Below, in pieces: positions 1-10,869 of a stretch of 64,000 bases of DNA (its first letter is position 1; each line of letters starts with the position of its first letter). The notes beneath the pieces are model-generated. The model did no database searches and was not told where the DNA came from. It saw only the letters and a list, made by a program, of their open reading frames with translations. Source of the DNA: Bimastos eiseni (taxonomy: Eukaryota; Annelida; Clitellata; Crassiclitellata; Lumbricidae); the NCBI GenBank assembly GCA_959347315.1, contig OY365818.1, positions 7,950,658 to 8,014,657 of the forward strand, in the 5' to 3' direction. A program made the position numbers and the translations under genes.

Positions 1-1014
1 ATTCAAGGGCTCCTCTGCTTTATATTGATGACCATATTGACCAAATAGAAAACTCTTTACAAAGACAACGAGACTGTCGAAAAATAGCAGCTCAAGTATC
101 GCGAAGCGCCGTGATAAGTAAGTAATAAAGTAAAAATAATCTTTATTAGAGTGGCCTACTAGCAAACACTCAATAGCATAGAAAGGCTATCAATAATGGC
201 ATTAATTGTAGACATAGTTAATTAACATTCGCATGACACAAAATTTATTTTCTCGGATGTGCAACTATTCTTTATTTGGCCGTTTACGCGGTAAAATATC
301 GGTTGAGGAATTTAACTACATCTATAAGCCAACAATTACTAATGCAAGGATTTTTTACTGTAGGCCTATTTTCGTAACAGAATCAGATTGAAACGCATCC
401 AAAATGATTGGTCTTTTGTTGATCTGTACAAAAGTGTTTAATTAAGAGACGGAGTTGAAGCACAAATTAGCAGGTCATGCATAGCATAATGCTAAATCGT
501 CTGCTGCATAGATAGCTGGCTGTGAGATTTAAAAGCTTAATTTGTAGCTACAATAACAAAAATGATAATTAAAATGACAGCGGTATGCGCCTACATCGGC
601 CTCAATAATGCTAGCAACATAAAAAAAACAGAGCGGTGATAGTAATAACTTAGAGATTGTTATGATATTGTCGTGAGAAGAAAACAGTCGAAAGCAATTC
701 TGTTCAGATCACGTGACGGCAGCAACCATTATTTTTCAGTCGCCTCTTTCGAGATGCGTAGCTTAGCATATGAGATTGGAACGATTCCTCATGCGGTATC
801 TGCTGTGTGTGAGAATTTGTCGGCTGATGATTCAGAAAAATCAAGGAATTCTGTTTGATACGAATTTCGCTGAAACTGTCTTGGTTTCATTCGATCTGCA
901 ATTGAATACATATAATTCAGGTCAGTTCAAAATCGACTGAAAACTTCGAGATGTCTTTCTTAATCGCTGCTAGTTTTGCCGAAGTGAATCGTCACCAACG
1001 AATTAGGAAAACGC

Positions 1015-1250
1015 ATACTTAAACGAGCGGTGGTGTAGCGATGTGCTTTGTATCTTGTGGCTGCATGGAGTGTGGCGAGTTCGAATAGGCCTATACCTCA
1101 AGTCACTGCATGGAGACCCCAGACAAGTTTCTCACTCATAAATGTCTGTGAGGAAGGAAGCAGGAAATTATCTCACTCGCCTCAACCCTGGATGGCATAA
1201 GACCAATGGACCTGCCTACAGGCAGAGAACTCAGCATAATAAAATTATTC
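1015..1250 (+). repeat. tRNA-derived SINE-like repeat
   Basis: A tRNA-like head starts near 1024, with an A-box-like ggtggtgtagcg and a B-box-like gagttcgaata about 40 bases later. A non-tRNA body and an A/T-rich end follow. It lies in the 3' flank of the SORBS-like gene. The rest of 1-1575 holds no coding signal. Family not identified. Confidence 0.45.
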
Positions 1251-1575
1251 ATACTTAACACAGGCTGAATATGCACCTAGTCATAAGCTCAGCCGTCAAT
1301 CAGGCAGACTGATATCCGCCTGTCAATCAGGAACAACTAATCAATCACTCTGCCTATACTCGTCCGATTCAGAACTTATTCACTTATTCCTGCTAAATAA
1401 TTAAGTTGCTTACTAGTTTTTAAACATGCCGAAACATTCGCTTGTTAGGTATCTTTCAACCCTTTTAATCGTTCAATTCAGTTTCTAATCAGGTTGCTAA
1501 TTAGTTTGTATATGACTTTGTAAAAAGTCCCTTGGTGAACCAGTAAATCAACCAACTTGTTCATATGTTAATAAA

Positions 1576-1777
1576 TTATTCTGAGTGAATCATTTCGAAC
1601 CACATCTCAGTGACCTTTTCGACGTAGTTCCCCGGAAAGGTTCCAAACTCATCAGTTCTCTTCGAAGTCCCAACAAACCATCCGTCGTCGCACTTCTCCA
1701 TCACGTAGATGACGTCGCCTTCGTTCAGTTCCAGTTCATCGTCATTCTGCGTCTTGTAATCATATAGAGCCCGATAC
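1576..1777 (-). CDS. SORBS-like gene, last coding exon: third SH3 domain and stop
   Basis: Terminal coding exon of the sorbin/CAP/vinexin-type gene. The acceptor is tcgtcgtttag followed by G TAT CGG (phase 2), and the stop TAA is at 1576-1578. It encodes a complete SH3 fold: the ALYDY strand (ALYDYKTQ), the acidic RT loop ([11 protein letters not shown]), the n-Src/tryptophan region ([14 protein letters not shown]) and the 3-10/ProNxxTyr end ([12 protein letters not shown]). The run [13 protein letters not shown] is the hallmark of the last SH3 of SORBS1/2/3, which binds proline-rich partners in focal-adhesion and Z-disc proteins. The protein ends 14 residues after the domain, as is usual in this family. 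The phase matches the preceding linker exon (GC+G, alanine). This exon alone makes SORBS membership very secure. Confidence 0.93.
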
Positions 1778-2281
1778 CTAAACGACGACAAATACAAGGT
1801 CGTTGCTGATGAAGATTTATATGAGTGCTATCATCTTCGTGTTTTCATCATAATTGTTATCATCTCAATAACCATCGTTACCTGCATTTCATTCATCATC
1901 ATAATCATCATCTTAATCCATCATCGTCGTCATCTTCATCAGCGGCAGCAGCATCTTTATCCATCATGTTCGTCAGAACTAAGGTACATCAAAGCGTCGC
2001 CATAATCGTCATTTTTCTTTCTCCGTAATCTATGTCTTCCATTTCATCGGAAGAAAGTTACGAAGGAGAATACTGAAGAGAGCCGGACAAGACAGAGAAG
2101 GAGGAGAAAAAGGACAACAAAGGACAGGACGAGGACAAATCAGGACACAAGGACACAGACCAATAGAAATCCAGAAAGTATAGAGCGAGCCAATTGCCCA
2201 CAGACCATATAGTCAACATGACCACTGACCAATCTCTCTCCTAAGACCATAGACAAACTTTGTTTCCAGTTTCCAACTCAC

Positions 2282-2837
2282 GCCGGATATTGGACGCTGG
2301 CGTCATCTGCCGTCCGACCGCCGAGTCCTCTCAGAATGTCCCGGATGTCGTCTTGACACGGACCGGAAGTGGTCTTTAGAGCACCGCCGCCTGTCGTCGT
2401 CGTCCTCTGCAATTCATCAAGCATGCGAGCTGTCAGCGTGTTGTACATTGTGATGTCGTCATCGGAGCGATCCAGGTCGGATGAATCGTCTGCACCTCCG
2501 GTTCCGGTTCCCGATCGACGCACACTTCCGGTCAGACATGCACCGGTTGAACCAAGGGGTCGTCGGTTCAAGTCTCCTCCGTTGGAGCCTGGCGTTGAGT
2601 TAAGATACCCGTTCCGCATCACTAACTTCCCGTTTCTTATCGTGCCATTAGATTGATGTGTGGAGGTATCCGTGGGCGAAGGATCGATATGGAAATCGAA
2701 CAGGGCGATGTTGAAGCCGGGAGGAGTGGCAGGAACAGGGCTCGTCGGTTGTGGAGATGAAGACGCTGGACTTACAGGACCTGAGGGTAGACTCGGCCGA
2801 CAGTCGCTGAGCGCAGAAGGGGAACCGCAAGGGGAAC
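2282..2837 (-). CDS. SORBS-like gene: Pro/Ser/Gly-rich linker exon between SH3-2 and SH3-3
   Basis: A 556-bp exon with an acceptor at cttcctag|GT TCC (phase 1) and a strong donor GGC|gtgagt (phase 2). It stays open throughout in the frame set by its neighbours. It encodes about 185 low-complexity residues: a Pro/Ser-rich first half (for example PTSPVPATPPGF), then Gly/Thr/Asp-rich sequence with an acidic stretch (DDSSDLDRSDDD) and an amphipathic segment (MLDELQRTTT). SORBS proteins normally have a variable linker here. A second possible acceptor 21 bp upstream (gctaag|GATG) is in the same phase and would add seven residues. Confidence 0.8.
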
Positions 2838-3490
2838 CTAGGAAGTTGCAACGACATCCTTAGCAAAATAAGGCACTCAATCGAATTCATAAGGATTATA
2901 TTTTATGAAATATCCTGACGACACCAATTGTCGTTTCTTAGTGTTAATAGAGTATTGTAATACCCTTAATTAATTACATGCTTCCATGGCGTCAATGTCG
3001 CCTTTGTGAAGTAGACTACTTCAATATGCTAAACCGAGTTCTCTAACGAGAGCATATAGGCCTACTATAATGGATGGGGAACCTATGCGGAGCTCGTTGT
3101 TCAGTTTCTACGATATAGCGCCTTGTTCAAAGGCGGCTGAAACTCATGTCCAGTATTAACGCACAACTGCATACATACATACAAACATACATAGGTGCAT
3201 AATTACATATCTATACATATACATGATAAATGCATTTATAAAGACGGGATTGGAGGGTACTTCCCCTCTGTATAGATAGTAAGTAAGCACAGGGTCAAAT
3301 GGTGAAGAAATCAAAACCAACAGAAGTTCAGCATTGAGTATATATATACATATATCTGAAAATACATACATACACATATATATAAACATACATACGTATA
3401 CACACACCCAACCATACATACGTATACATACACCCATACATACATGCCAGGAGATGCGCATAATGGGAGCCGAACCCTTATAGATCCAAC

Positions 3491-3653
3491 CTGTTCTGGG
3501 TGTCGTAGCGAGTGATGAGGCTGGAGTGTTGAGAGGCGTCTGAGGTTCCCGGATGACATCGACGTAGGTTATGGGAAGGATACCCTGGCATCTTCCCAGT
3601 CGACCCTCGTACCAACCAGCGTCTATGCGGCGAATGAGCCTCACAACATCACC
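3491..3653 (-). CDS. SORBS-like gene: second half of SH3-2
   Basis: The acceptor is tttctag|GGTGATG (phase 0) and the donor AACAG|gttgga (phase 1). The 54 codons begin GDVVRLIRRIDAGWYEG and continue GILPITYVDVIREP. This is the beta-c to ProxxTyr part of the second SORBS SH3 (compare the family pattern WYEG, then G-I-F/L-P-I-T-Y-V-D-V). It ends with a short Pro/Thr linker. The intron interrupts the SH3 right after the FRK-GD diverging turn. Human-type second SH3s have a similar sequence across this junction. Confidence 0.9.
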
Positions 3654-3735
3654 CTAGAAATTGTTGATCACAACACACTGTGAGAACATCGATTGGTCAA
3701 CGAGACTATGACTAAGAGGGCCACAAAACATTACA

Positions 3736-3985
3736 AATTGTAAATGCAGATGTAATTGTAATTGTAACAGTAGTTGTAATTGTGATTATAATTGTAATTG
3801 TAACTGTAACTGTAATTTGTACCTGTAATTGCAACTGCAACTGCAGTTGTACGTGTAATTTGTACCTGTAATTACAATCTTGACTGTAATTGTAACCGTA
3901 ACTTAAGTTGTAACTGTAACTGTAATTATAGTCGTAGTAGTTGTATTAGTATTTATTGCTGTAATTGTAACTGCAATTAAACATG
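3736..3985. repeat. Degenerate (TAATTG/TAACTG)n hexanucleotide repeat in intron
   Basis: About 250 bp of imperfect tgtaat/tgtaac units in the intron that separates the two SH3-2 half-exons. There is no open frame of note. It abuts a dispersed tagcgcc-type repeat at 3985. Confidence 0.75.
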
Positions 3986-4150
3986 TATATAGCGCCACTG
4001 AAATTCAGAGGCGCTCCAGATCCAAGTCCGTGTTGTCTGTAACAAATAAGAGTCTTCAGCAGTTTCCGAAAATGACAGATGACCGAGAAGAACTCTATTC
4101 GTAACCATCTCCGCCAAACGGCTGGCGCCATAAACAGAGTAGGGGAATAG
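3985..4150 (+). repeat. Dispersed repeat with tagcgccac head (family C)
   Basis: It starts tatagcgccactgaaattc, then aggcgctccagatccaagtc. Related sequence recurs at 46668 (aagcgccactccaaatcag, then gcggcgttcccggcccaagtc). The shared head and order of blocks mark an interspersed SINE/LINE-tail family. Boundaries are approximate. Confidence 0.5.
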
Positions 4151-4328
4151 GATAAGAGAGAAGTAACATAATGCGGTTGGACTGGTTGATAATGGATGAA
4201 GATTAAAACAATCAGTTGGATGATTAACTTGCGCAGGTCAGGGCAGAGAACCTGGAAAAGAAATACCTTGAAATTTATGGTTTGACGCCGTTGGCACTGT
4301 ACCAATTAATTAACTAGTCGTTAATTAC

Positions 4329-4439
4329 CTTTCGAAACGAAAGCTCGAGGGCTGTGTGACCTCTGAAGGTGAACTTGGCAATGGCCTCTCCTTCCCTTTG
4401 ATCAGCAGAAGTAATCGCATCCTTAATCGAAGTCAGAAT
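4329..4439 (-). CDS. SORBS-like gene: first half of SH3-2
   Basis: A 111-bp exon, phase 0 at both ends, with acceptor ttcctcag|ATT and donor CGAAAG|gtaatt. It encodes a short linker followed by GEAIAKFTFRGHTALELSFRK. This is unmistakably the start of the second SORBS SH3 (family: GEAIAK-F/Y-N-F, then VELS-F/L-RKG). It joins in frame to the 3653-3491 exon to give ELSFRK-GDVVRL. The ALYDY-type aromatic position is replaced by AKFTF, as is normal for this SH3. Confidence 0.92.
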
Positions 4440-5070
4440 CTGAGGAAGAAACCAGCAGATGAAACACTAATACGAAACACTACACAACAATAAAGACACT
4501 AGACTACACGCACTACATACACTAAACTACATCGCATTATATGATATCGCACCAAACAACGCAATAGCACACTTATTTTGCCATAACCATAATATTTATT
4601 GATCCCATAACACAGTTTAACAGCAGAAACACAAAATAACAAAGGGAGCAAATGAGAAGAAAACCTTGAAGGCCAGTAGTCCTGCAAGGAGGGTAACCCC
4701 TTTATGAGAAGATCAAGTGTACAGACGGTTGGTTGAAGGTATTGCAAAATGTAAATTAATTACAGACTTAACATGCATACGATATGATGTACAACATTAC
4801 ATCGATCAGTTTCATGACTTTCATCTGAATAGATTACTATAAACTTGTATACGTAGGCCTACGACACGTATAAAGGCTTGTATGTGACTGTGTGTACATG
4901 TTTGCACGTGTAAACACGTACACATACAAACATGCGCACATGGTCACATACATTGTTGTAGGAAAAATAATCATGCATGTGCGCGTGTATTTGTGTGCAT
5001 CTGTGTGTCTGCATGTCTCTGTGTGCGCGCGCGCATGACAGCGTCATCTCATGGATAAGAGGATTCGAAC

Positions 5071-5188
5071 CTCGACGTAGTTGGCTGGGACGAGTCCCCT
5101 TCTTCCATCGCTCAGCTGACCCTCGAACCAGTTCCTGTCGATTTGCTTACACAGGCTGATGACGTCACCTTTCTTAAACGAAAGCTCC
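5071..5188 (-). CDS. SORBS-like gene: SH3-1 core
   Basis: The acceptor is cacgatcaaag|G GAG (phase 2); the donor GTCGAG|gttcga (phase 0) is a weaker consensus. Translation runs ELSFKKGDVISLCKQIDRNWFEGQ and ends RGLVPANYVE. It has the RT-loop ELSFKKGD, the tryptophan of the binding groove (NWFEG) and the Pro-x-x-Tyr motif (PANYVE) of the first SORBS SH3. The first beta strand (ALYDF) must come from an upstream exon. The intron position just before ELSF is where SORBS genes commonly split this domain. No convincing ALYDF exon was found in the 1.8 kb upstream. Confidence 0.88.
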
Positions 5189-5334
5189 CTTTGATCGTGA
5201 AGAACAGAACAAGAACAATCTGGGATTAGAGGCAGAAGCAAGGCAGTAAGTGCAAATGATTGTAGATGCACAAGGGCTACGACACCAACCGGAAGTGGTC
5301 AAATAACTAACCGATGAGTTCGTCCTTCACCCCT

Positions 5335-5450
5335 TCGCTCAGTTCGAAAGGTTGTCGTGTATACGGACAGTGTTGGTACCCTAAGTTCACCCTTTCCATC
5401 AGTCTGAAAGGGTGTCCCGCGTATGGACCGATGTACCCTAAGGTATCGCA
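5335..5450. repeat. Diverged tandem duplication, unit about 60 bp
   Basis: Two tandem copies share the order cgaaagg-tgt-gtatacggac-gttggtaccctaag and tgaaaggg-tgt-gtatggaccg-atgtaccctaag. It sits in the intron between SH3-1 and the preceding candidate exon. The remaining intron up to 7035 contains A/T-rich sequence and a tatagcgcc-type repeat fragment near 5660; no coding exon is evident. Confidence 0.5.
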
Positions 5451-6839
5451 ACATAAAGATCAGAACGTAGCTTATGGCAACATTCCAGGTCTTTATATTC
5501 ATTGAATATACAACTCAATTAAGCTCACAGTTGTGGAGACCTCAAAAAAGCCTAAAATCCTAAAAATGTTCTCTGAAATAAACTGTGTCGCATTACATAC
5601 AGAATCAGACGTCGTTTCTGCGTCCAATTGTGCTTACTTGTCCGTCTCCGTTCTGAAGTTATATAGCGCCCTCGCCTTTCCCCATCCCGTTCTTGTCAGG
5701 GACTTTGCCTCTGGACGCTGTAAGCAATTCAACCTCATCGCTCGAGTGATCTCCTCATCAAAACTGCTTATGGAGGACGACCTCTCAGACGAAATCTCAC
5801 TAACAAATACATAAACAGATAATATAATAGTGGAGTCGATCTGGTTATTCGATCACGCTTTTAACCGCAGCTTACGACAACACTGCCCGTTCCGTCAACA
5901 AAAGATATTTAGGTATGGAACTCTTACAGCCAATCAATCAATTTATCGATCGATTAATGCAATTTAGAAAGATTGTCTTTAAATAATTATCTTGAGGAGT
6001 CGCTGCAAAATTTACATTGATTGATTGGTTGATTGATTGCAGCTTCTGACAGTTTAGCGCCAGACTATGAGGCCATAGATTAATAGATAGTAAATGGGTA
6101 CATCCCGGGTCATCGTATTCACTGGATAAAACTAGATTTAAAGCCGACGATCTGTGCATATGTTTCTGTTTTCGATAACTAAGGCGTTTCTGCTCACGAC
6201 TGACATTTGTGGATCTCTGCCCGCTTCTAATTAAACTCCCACCTCTACCAGAATTAAATTACCTGATACCACCTATCCAAATGCTTTCAGCTTTCTCATC
6301 CTTACGCAACACGCTGAAGCAACTTCTCTGCCTCCTCCATTTGGTGTCTCTAACAATCGCAGACTACAGAATAGGGGATCCTCTCTTGGAATTTCTGGAC
6401 AACTCATCTGATGCCCTGCGCTTGACTGCATACAGTAGCTTCATAGAAATTATGAGCTTAAAATTACAATCGGGACAACACTTATTGTACAAATTAAAAA
6501 ATCTGCACATCATTCAGCAACGACGCTTTATATCTGAAGATAAGTTTCTACACTTTAATTGCAGTTACAATGCCGTTTAAGAAAGATTATTTTGCTGCTC
6601 GATTTCATTGTTTTAATTGATTAATTTAGCTTTCGTCTGAAGCCTAGTTTCATCTTGTATCAACAATTTTTTGAACTCAGATGAATCCTGTTTCCGTCTT
6701 TTGAATCCCATTAAGTTTGATTTTTGTGGCTTTTCCGATCGTATTTTAATCTTGATTTGGTTCGGTTCGAATATTATTTTGGTCATAAATTTAAATTAAT
6801 CTTTTTATGAATCCAATTTTATCCATATAACGGTTTTGC

Positions 6840-6975
6840 TCGCTGACCTCCGTTAGAAATCTGACTCTGCTCTACTACAGACCCTCCGATTTGTTGCAGC
6901 GCTCGTGAATAGGCTGGTGCCCTGCGCTTGGTTTTAAAGTGGCGCTTTAGAAGTTTGGAGATTTGCTTTAATCTT
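6840..6975 (+). repeat. Dispersed LINE 3'-tail repeat (family A), copy 1
   Basis: It contains gcagcgctcgtgaatagg, then ctggtgccctgcgcttgg, then gtggcgctttagaagtttgg. The same ordered blocks occur at 28.0, 36.2 (reverse), 48.8, 58.4 and 61.3 kb. At 28 kb they lie directly downstream of an RT remnant, so they look like the 3' end of a LINE. Confidence 0.65.
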
Positions 6976-7035
6976 CATTTGGTTTCACTTTGCTCTCATT
7001 TTAGCCTAACTTCTTCCCATTTCAAAAGGACTTAC

Positions 7036-7088
7036 CGGTCGTCGTTCTCAGTAGGATTTGCCTTCGTATCGGTTGTTCGACCTATTGT
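7036..7088 (-). CDS. SORBS-like gene: candidate short exon before SH3-1
   Basis: A 53-bp candidate with a good acceptor (tttttatttactacag|ACA) and a consensus donor (GACCG|gtaagt). The phase 0 start and phase 2 end fit both neighbours. It would give TIGRTTDTKANPTENDDR, continuing as R-ELSFKKGD into SH3-1. It could supply the RT-loop start, but it lacks the ALYDF strand. Supported by splice signals and phase only. Confidence 0.45.
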
Positions 7089-7204
7089 CTGTAGTAAATA
7101 AAAAAGTCACCTATTAAAATAATGACTTCAATACCATGTAATGTACATTAAATCCGCCAGTGATGAAATACCAATTACCAATGAGAGCATTCGACAACAC
7201 TTGG

Positions 7205-7270
7205 ACTTTCGTCGTGTCATATGGCGTGATATATATATATATATATCACGCCATATCACACGACGAAAGT
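7205..7270. repeat. Near-perfect palindrome / hairpin
   Basis: Two 25-bp arms (7205-7229 and 7246-7270) are reverse complements at 24 of 25 positions, with a 16-bp (TA)n loop between. The left arm begins actttcgtcgtgt. It lies in an intron of the SORBS-like gene. It could be a foldback/MITE end pair or a small-RNA hairpin. Confidence 0.85.
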
Positions 7271-7559
7271 ATATATATATATGCAGCGATTAGGCAATAA
7301 TATTCTGTAAAATAATTGTATTTTGAATTTGGCTGTGCTTTGGGAATGGTAGAAACACGTGGTAATGGTCATGTGGTTTGTGTATTTGAATGCTTATATG
7401 TGTGTATGTGTGCCTGTTTATGGCACCATTAATCACGTTTATCTACGTATGCAACACAGCGCTTCATATAGCACATTTTCGGATACCTCTAACAAGTAAT
7501 GACGTAAAGAATGTCACTCGAGTTACTCGACATAAATGGCATTTTATGCCTCTGTAATT

Positions 7560-7850
7560 AACTCTCTCTGTATGTCTCAGTCCCTTACTCTCCCTCTCTC
7601 AGTCTGTCTGTCTCTCTGACTAACTGTCTCTCTCCACCACTATCTTAGCTTCGCTTTCACCCTCTTTTTCCCTCACTTCTCAGTCTCTGTCTCTGCCTCT
7701 GCGTCTGTCTCTGGTTCTGCCTCTTCCTCTGCCTCTGTTCCTGCCAGTCAATCTGTGTGTCTGTCTATGTGTCTGTGTGTGTTTCCGACTGTCTGTCTGC
7801 TTATCTTTCCTTCCTCGTCTGCTTTCGTCTCTTCTTCTTTTAAGTGGATA
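7560..7850. repeat. Pyrimidine-rich CTCTGTCT low-complexity tract
   Basis: Roughly 290 bp of degenerate ctgtctctgcctctg units in an intron of the SORBS-like gene. No coding function is supported. Confidence 0.7.
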
Positions 7851-7893
7851 TAATCTTGGTCAATTGTAGATTTTTGAATCTTATTACCAAGAC

Positions 7894-7949
7894 CTTGCGA
7901 TTGCTTCTCTCTCCTTTCGAATTACTTCTCGTTGATCCTTCGGAAGAAT
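7894..7949 (-). CDS. SORBS-like gene: candidate short Ser/Arg-rich exon
   Basis: A 56-bp candidate: acceptor catcgatag|AT (phase 1), donor CGCAAG|gtcttg (phase 0). It gives SSEGSTRSNSKGERSNRK and joins in phase to the exons at 8503-8343 (upstream) and 7088-7036 (downstream). The composition suits the basic, Ser-rich region between SoHo and SH3-1. The splice sites are mediocre; tentative. Confidence 0.35.
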
Positions 7950-8342
7950 CTATCGATGACGCACTCGACCAATCGAATTTCTCTACATGAAACATTCAAT
8001 TAATATATAATTCATTTAGACTTAATAAAGCGCCAGCATATTAATTACAAGTAGCAATTCACTGCAAAACAATAATCCGATTTGCCGAGAGGGGAAAAGG
8101 GTATTAGACACCCGTTTTCTTCTTTTGATTCCTGGTCTAGTCTTTGGCCAATTCATATAGGGTCCGTTCTGAATTTAATTAGTCTAGGTTGATGGTTTCA
8201 TTTCTAGTTCTCATAATGTGGTTACCATATCAATTGTTCATGCGATCATATATCATTATGCATACTTTCATACGTACATATAACAGCATTGTATGAGTCC
8301 ACAGTAATTGTCTTTTAAATAAAGCTTGAGGTATCAACTGAC

Positions 8343-8503
8343 CGAGAGCGGTCATCTCCTTCCTGTTGCCATTGTAGGTCGATGCTCCAAACTGTCGATA
8401 TCTCCGATAGTCGGCAGCAGAGTCCGATTGCGCGGGAGATACAGGTCGCTCTCTCTGGCGAATGCGGCCGTAGTCTGCCTCAGTGTCGCTCTCCATATGC
8501 CGA
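8343..8503 (-). CDS. SORBS-like gene: post-SoHo exon
   Basis: 161-bp exon with acceptor cttcgactag|T (phase 2) and donor CTCTCG|gtcagt (phase 1). It encodes RHMESDTEADYGRIRQRERP followed by ADYRRYRQFGASTYNG. Acidic-Tyr repeats (TEADYGR, SAADYRRY) resemble the SEPE-x-DYDSDY type of sequence that follows the SoHo domain in invertebrate CAP proteins. Phases match both neighbours. Confidence 0.75.
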
Positions 8504-8758
8504 CTAGTCGAAGAAATAAGCAGAATGAGCAGCCGCTTGATTGTAAACGACTGAGCCGCATCATCCCCGCATGGATGATATTTTTTGCGCTTTTAACTTC
8601 AAAGTTCTTTAGGGACTGCTTAAAGGTGTGGTTGATTATATTATAACGATACATGGAGATCATTATATGCAAATAAATTTCAATGCAAAATTGTATATAT
8701 ATATATATATATATAATTATCATTATCATTATTCTGATCTAATATGACGCATTCAAAC

Positions 8759-8819
8759 CTAGGATTGTCTTGTTGTTCGCGGTATTCATTTCCGTTGCCG
8801 GTTGAACTGGACCTGGTAT
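8759..8819 (-). CDS. SORBS-like gene: small exon after SoHo
   Basis: 61-bp exon with an excellent pyrimidine-rich acceptor (gctctttctattcgtag|AT) and donor CCTAG|gtttga. The phase 1 start and phase 2 end fit the flanking exons exactly (T+AT gives Tyr; AG+T gives Ser). It encodes TRSSSTGNGNEYREQQDNP. Upstream, 8820-9374 shows only intron-like sequence. Confidence 0.65.
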
Positions 8820-9129
8820 CTACGAATAGAAAGAGCAACATCAGAATCGGATGTCACAACAATGGACCCGCTATGCATAATATTACGTCTACGTGGAATA
8901 TCCCACAGAGAAACCGAGGAACATCGACCTCCGAGAAAGTCAGCTCCGTTCCGGATCGGTGGATGGTTCCATGCTGCGGTTTCTGGAAGAACGAGCGGGC
9001 ATACCTATGCCACTCTAGAGGTGTATACCAGATGAACCGAACACGTTCGTAGCAAGAGATGATGATTGCGAACTATAGACTATATAATAGGACAGATGTC
9101 CTGGTTACTATCTTAACGCTAAACATGAA

Positions 9130-9300
9130 TTGATCGTTGACCATTAATGGTACTGCCAGTAACCGTTAATGTAACGAAATAACGATTAAGGTTGGCGTTA
9201 AATAGTGATGTTAATGGTAGACATTAATGCGAATGTTAACCAGTGATGTTAGGGTAGCCGTTAGCGTATCCGATAACGATCAACGTTAAGCAATTATTAT
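9130..9300. repeat. Degenerate AACGTTAATG-type repeat
   Basis: Imperfect, partly palindromic short units (taatg/ttaac/cgtta) fill about 170 bp of intron. No gene is seen. Confidence 0.4.
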
Positions 9301-9374
9301 TCTGATAAACTTTGTTGCTACATTAAGTTGACATCGCAGTATGACAGGAGCAATGTAAGATATGGCGCACTAAC

Positions 9375-9450
9375 ATTCGTCGTTTTTCTTGTGCAGTAGG
9401 CTGTACATTTCTTTGTACCACTCTCGTTGACTTTTTCGTCCATCCACCCA
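9375..9450 (-). CDS. SORBS-like gene: SoHo domain, second half
   Basis: 76-bp exon with acceptor ttctttcag|TGG (phase 0) and donor GACGAAT|gttagt (phase 1). It encodes WVDGRKSQREWYKEMYSLLH followed by KKNDE. This aligns with the core of the sorbin-homology domain (family pattern [20 protein letters not shown]): conserved VD, the WYK motif, the M-F/Y and the H-K. The SoHo domain binds flotillin in lipid rafts in vertebrate CAP. It follows the GIGP-containing exon directly in phase. Confidence 0.88.
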
Positions 9451-10606
9451 CTGAAAGAAAGGCCATCACAACTTTCAGAAACTGTACACAGCGTGAACTA
9501 AAAATACTAATATTATTATACACCGTGTCTCAAAAAAATCCAAACAAAATTGTTTTTGTCAGAACTTCGCCAAATTTATATCAATTTTAATAACTTTTAG
9601 TAGGTAGCTGGCATAATAGCTGAATAAACTGGCCGTACACTTTCGGTGGTTGGATGAGATGGTTGATAATTTATGCCTTTTAAATGCAACATCACTGACA
9701 ATTATCGAGTCTATATATCGACAATAGGATTAGATTTCAAACATCTGAATACTATCGTACTCGCCATTTTTTGCTATGGAGTACACGCACTTTCGTCTAC
9801 ATAGAGGTACGTGACTGCTCTGCTTATAAGACCCGGAATTTCTATGCCTACGGGATTCTGTCGGCGGACCTGCATCTTTATATGTTACAGTTGATTTACT
9901 TCGTATGATGTGAAATGTAAATGTTAATTTTCAAATTTCTCATTGCTACATGAAAGCCGCGTCTGGAACATCAGCGTATTCGCAGGACTTTTATCAAATC
10001 AAATCCGCAATAGCCAGGCTGCTTTCTCCGTTCCAGTGCTAGGTCAAAATCCGGGGCGGTCAAGCCAAGGTGAGATCACCGTGGCAATCGGTGGTGATGG
10101 TGGTCGTGTGGCGGAGTAGATTCAGGATAGGATGGAATTATATTAATCGGGTGCCCCGATTTACCGCCCCAACCTACCTGAGGCTTTTCTGCACTCATGT
10201 GTCCTCTTTACCTGCAAGGGCCTCCCTTGCGATCTTCCACTCGCAGCCATCTGGTTGATCTGCGTATGCGCGCTGCTACTTCCAAATGCAGGAGCTTAGG
10301 CTATGTTGGCTCTTCAGCTTGGAACTGTTTTCCTCAGTCCTTGCACCTGGAATAACTAGCCCTCTTACCCTACCAGTTCTGGATAGTGGATACGTCTTGA
10401 GACTTTCCTGTTCCTTGGCCCAAGCATAGACGCCTGTGGAGAGCGCTGCTGATTTCAGCAGCGATATATATATATATATATATATAAATGGTTGATTGCA
10501 TTACATTGCATTGTGCAGGAGGACAGGATAACATGACATTTCATCGCATTGCCCAGTATAGGATAACGCTATATTACATGGCATTGAATAAATACCGATG
10601 ACCTAC

Positions 10607-10869
10607 GTTACGCAGTGCGATTGGCACTCCTGTTTCCTGATCCTTGGGACCGATTCCTCTGTACTTGATGAAGGGCTTCGGAATCTTCTCCTCTCGCAAC
10701 AGAACCGGTCTTCTCGATGCTTCACGAGCTCTTCTCTCCGACTCCATCCGCTGCATGCTGCACTCCTCACTGCGCTCCTTCGATAACACACGCTCTTCAA
10801 TGACAACATGCAACTCATGCCAAAATGCATCCAGCGCCCAGAGAATACATATTTTTAAGAGACAGCACG
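10607..10869 (-). CDS. SORBS-like gene: SoHo domain, first half, with charged helix
   Basis: 263-bp exon with acceptor aacttctatgcag|CG (phase 1) and donor CGTAAC|gtaggt (phase 0). It encodes a charged, probably helical segment rich in E/R (ERVLSKERSEECSMQRMESE), then the SoHo signature YRGIGPKDQETGVPIALRN. Vertebrate SORBS has GIGPVDESGIP-x-AIR at the same place. Its frame continues as IALRN-WVDGRK in the next exon. The SoHo assignment is secure; the exact 5' end of the exon is less so. Confidence 0.88.

Noticed and set aside
8744..9052. Overlapping plus- and minus-strand open frames of about 100 codons
   Set aside because: Phase analysis places only the 61-bp exon 8759-8819 in the SORBS-like transcript; the rest has no family likeness and no phase-compatible splice pair.
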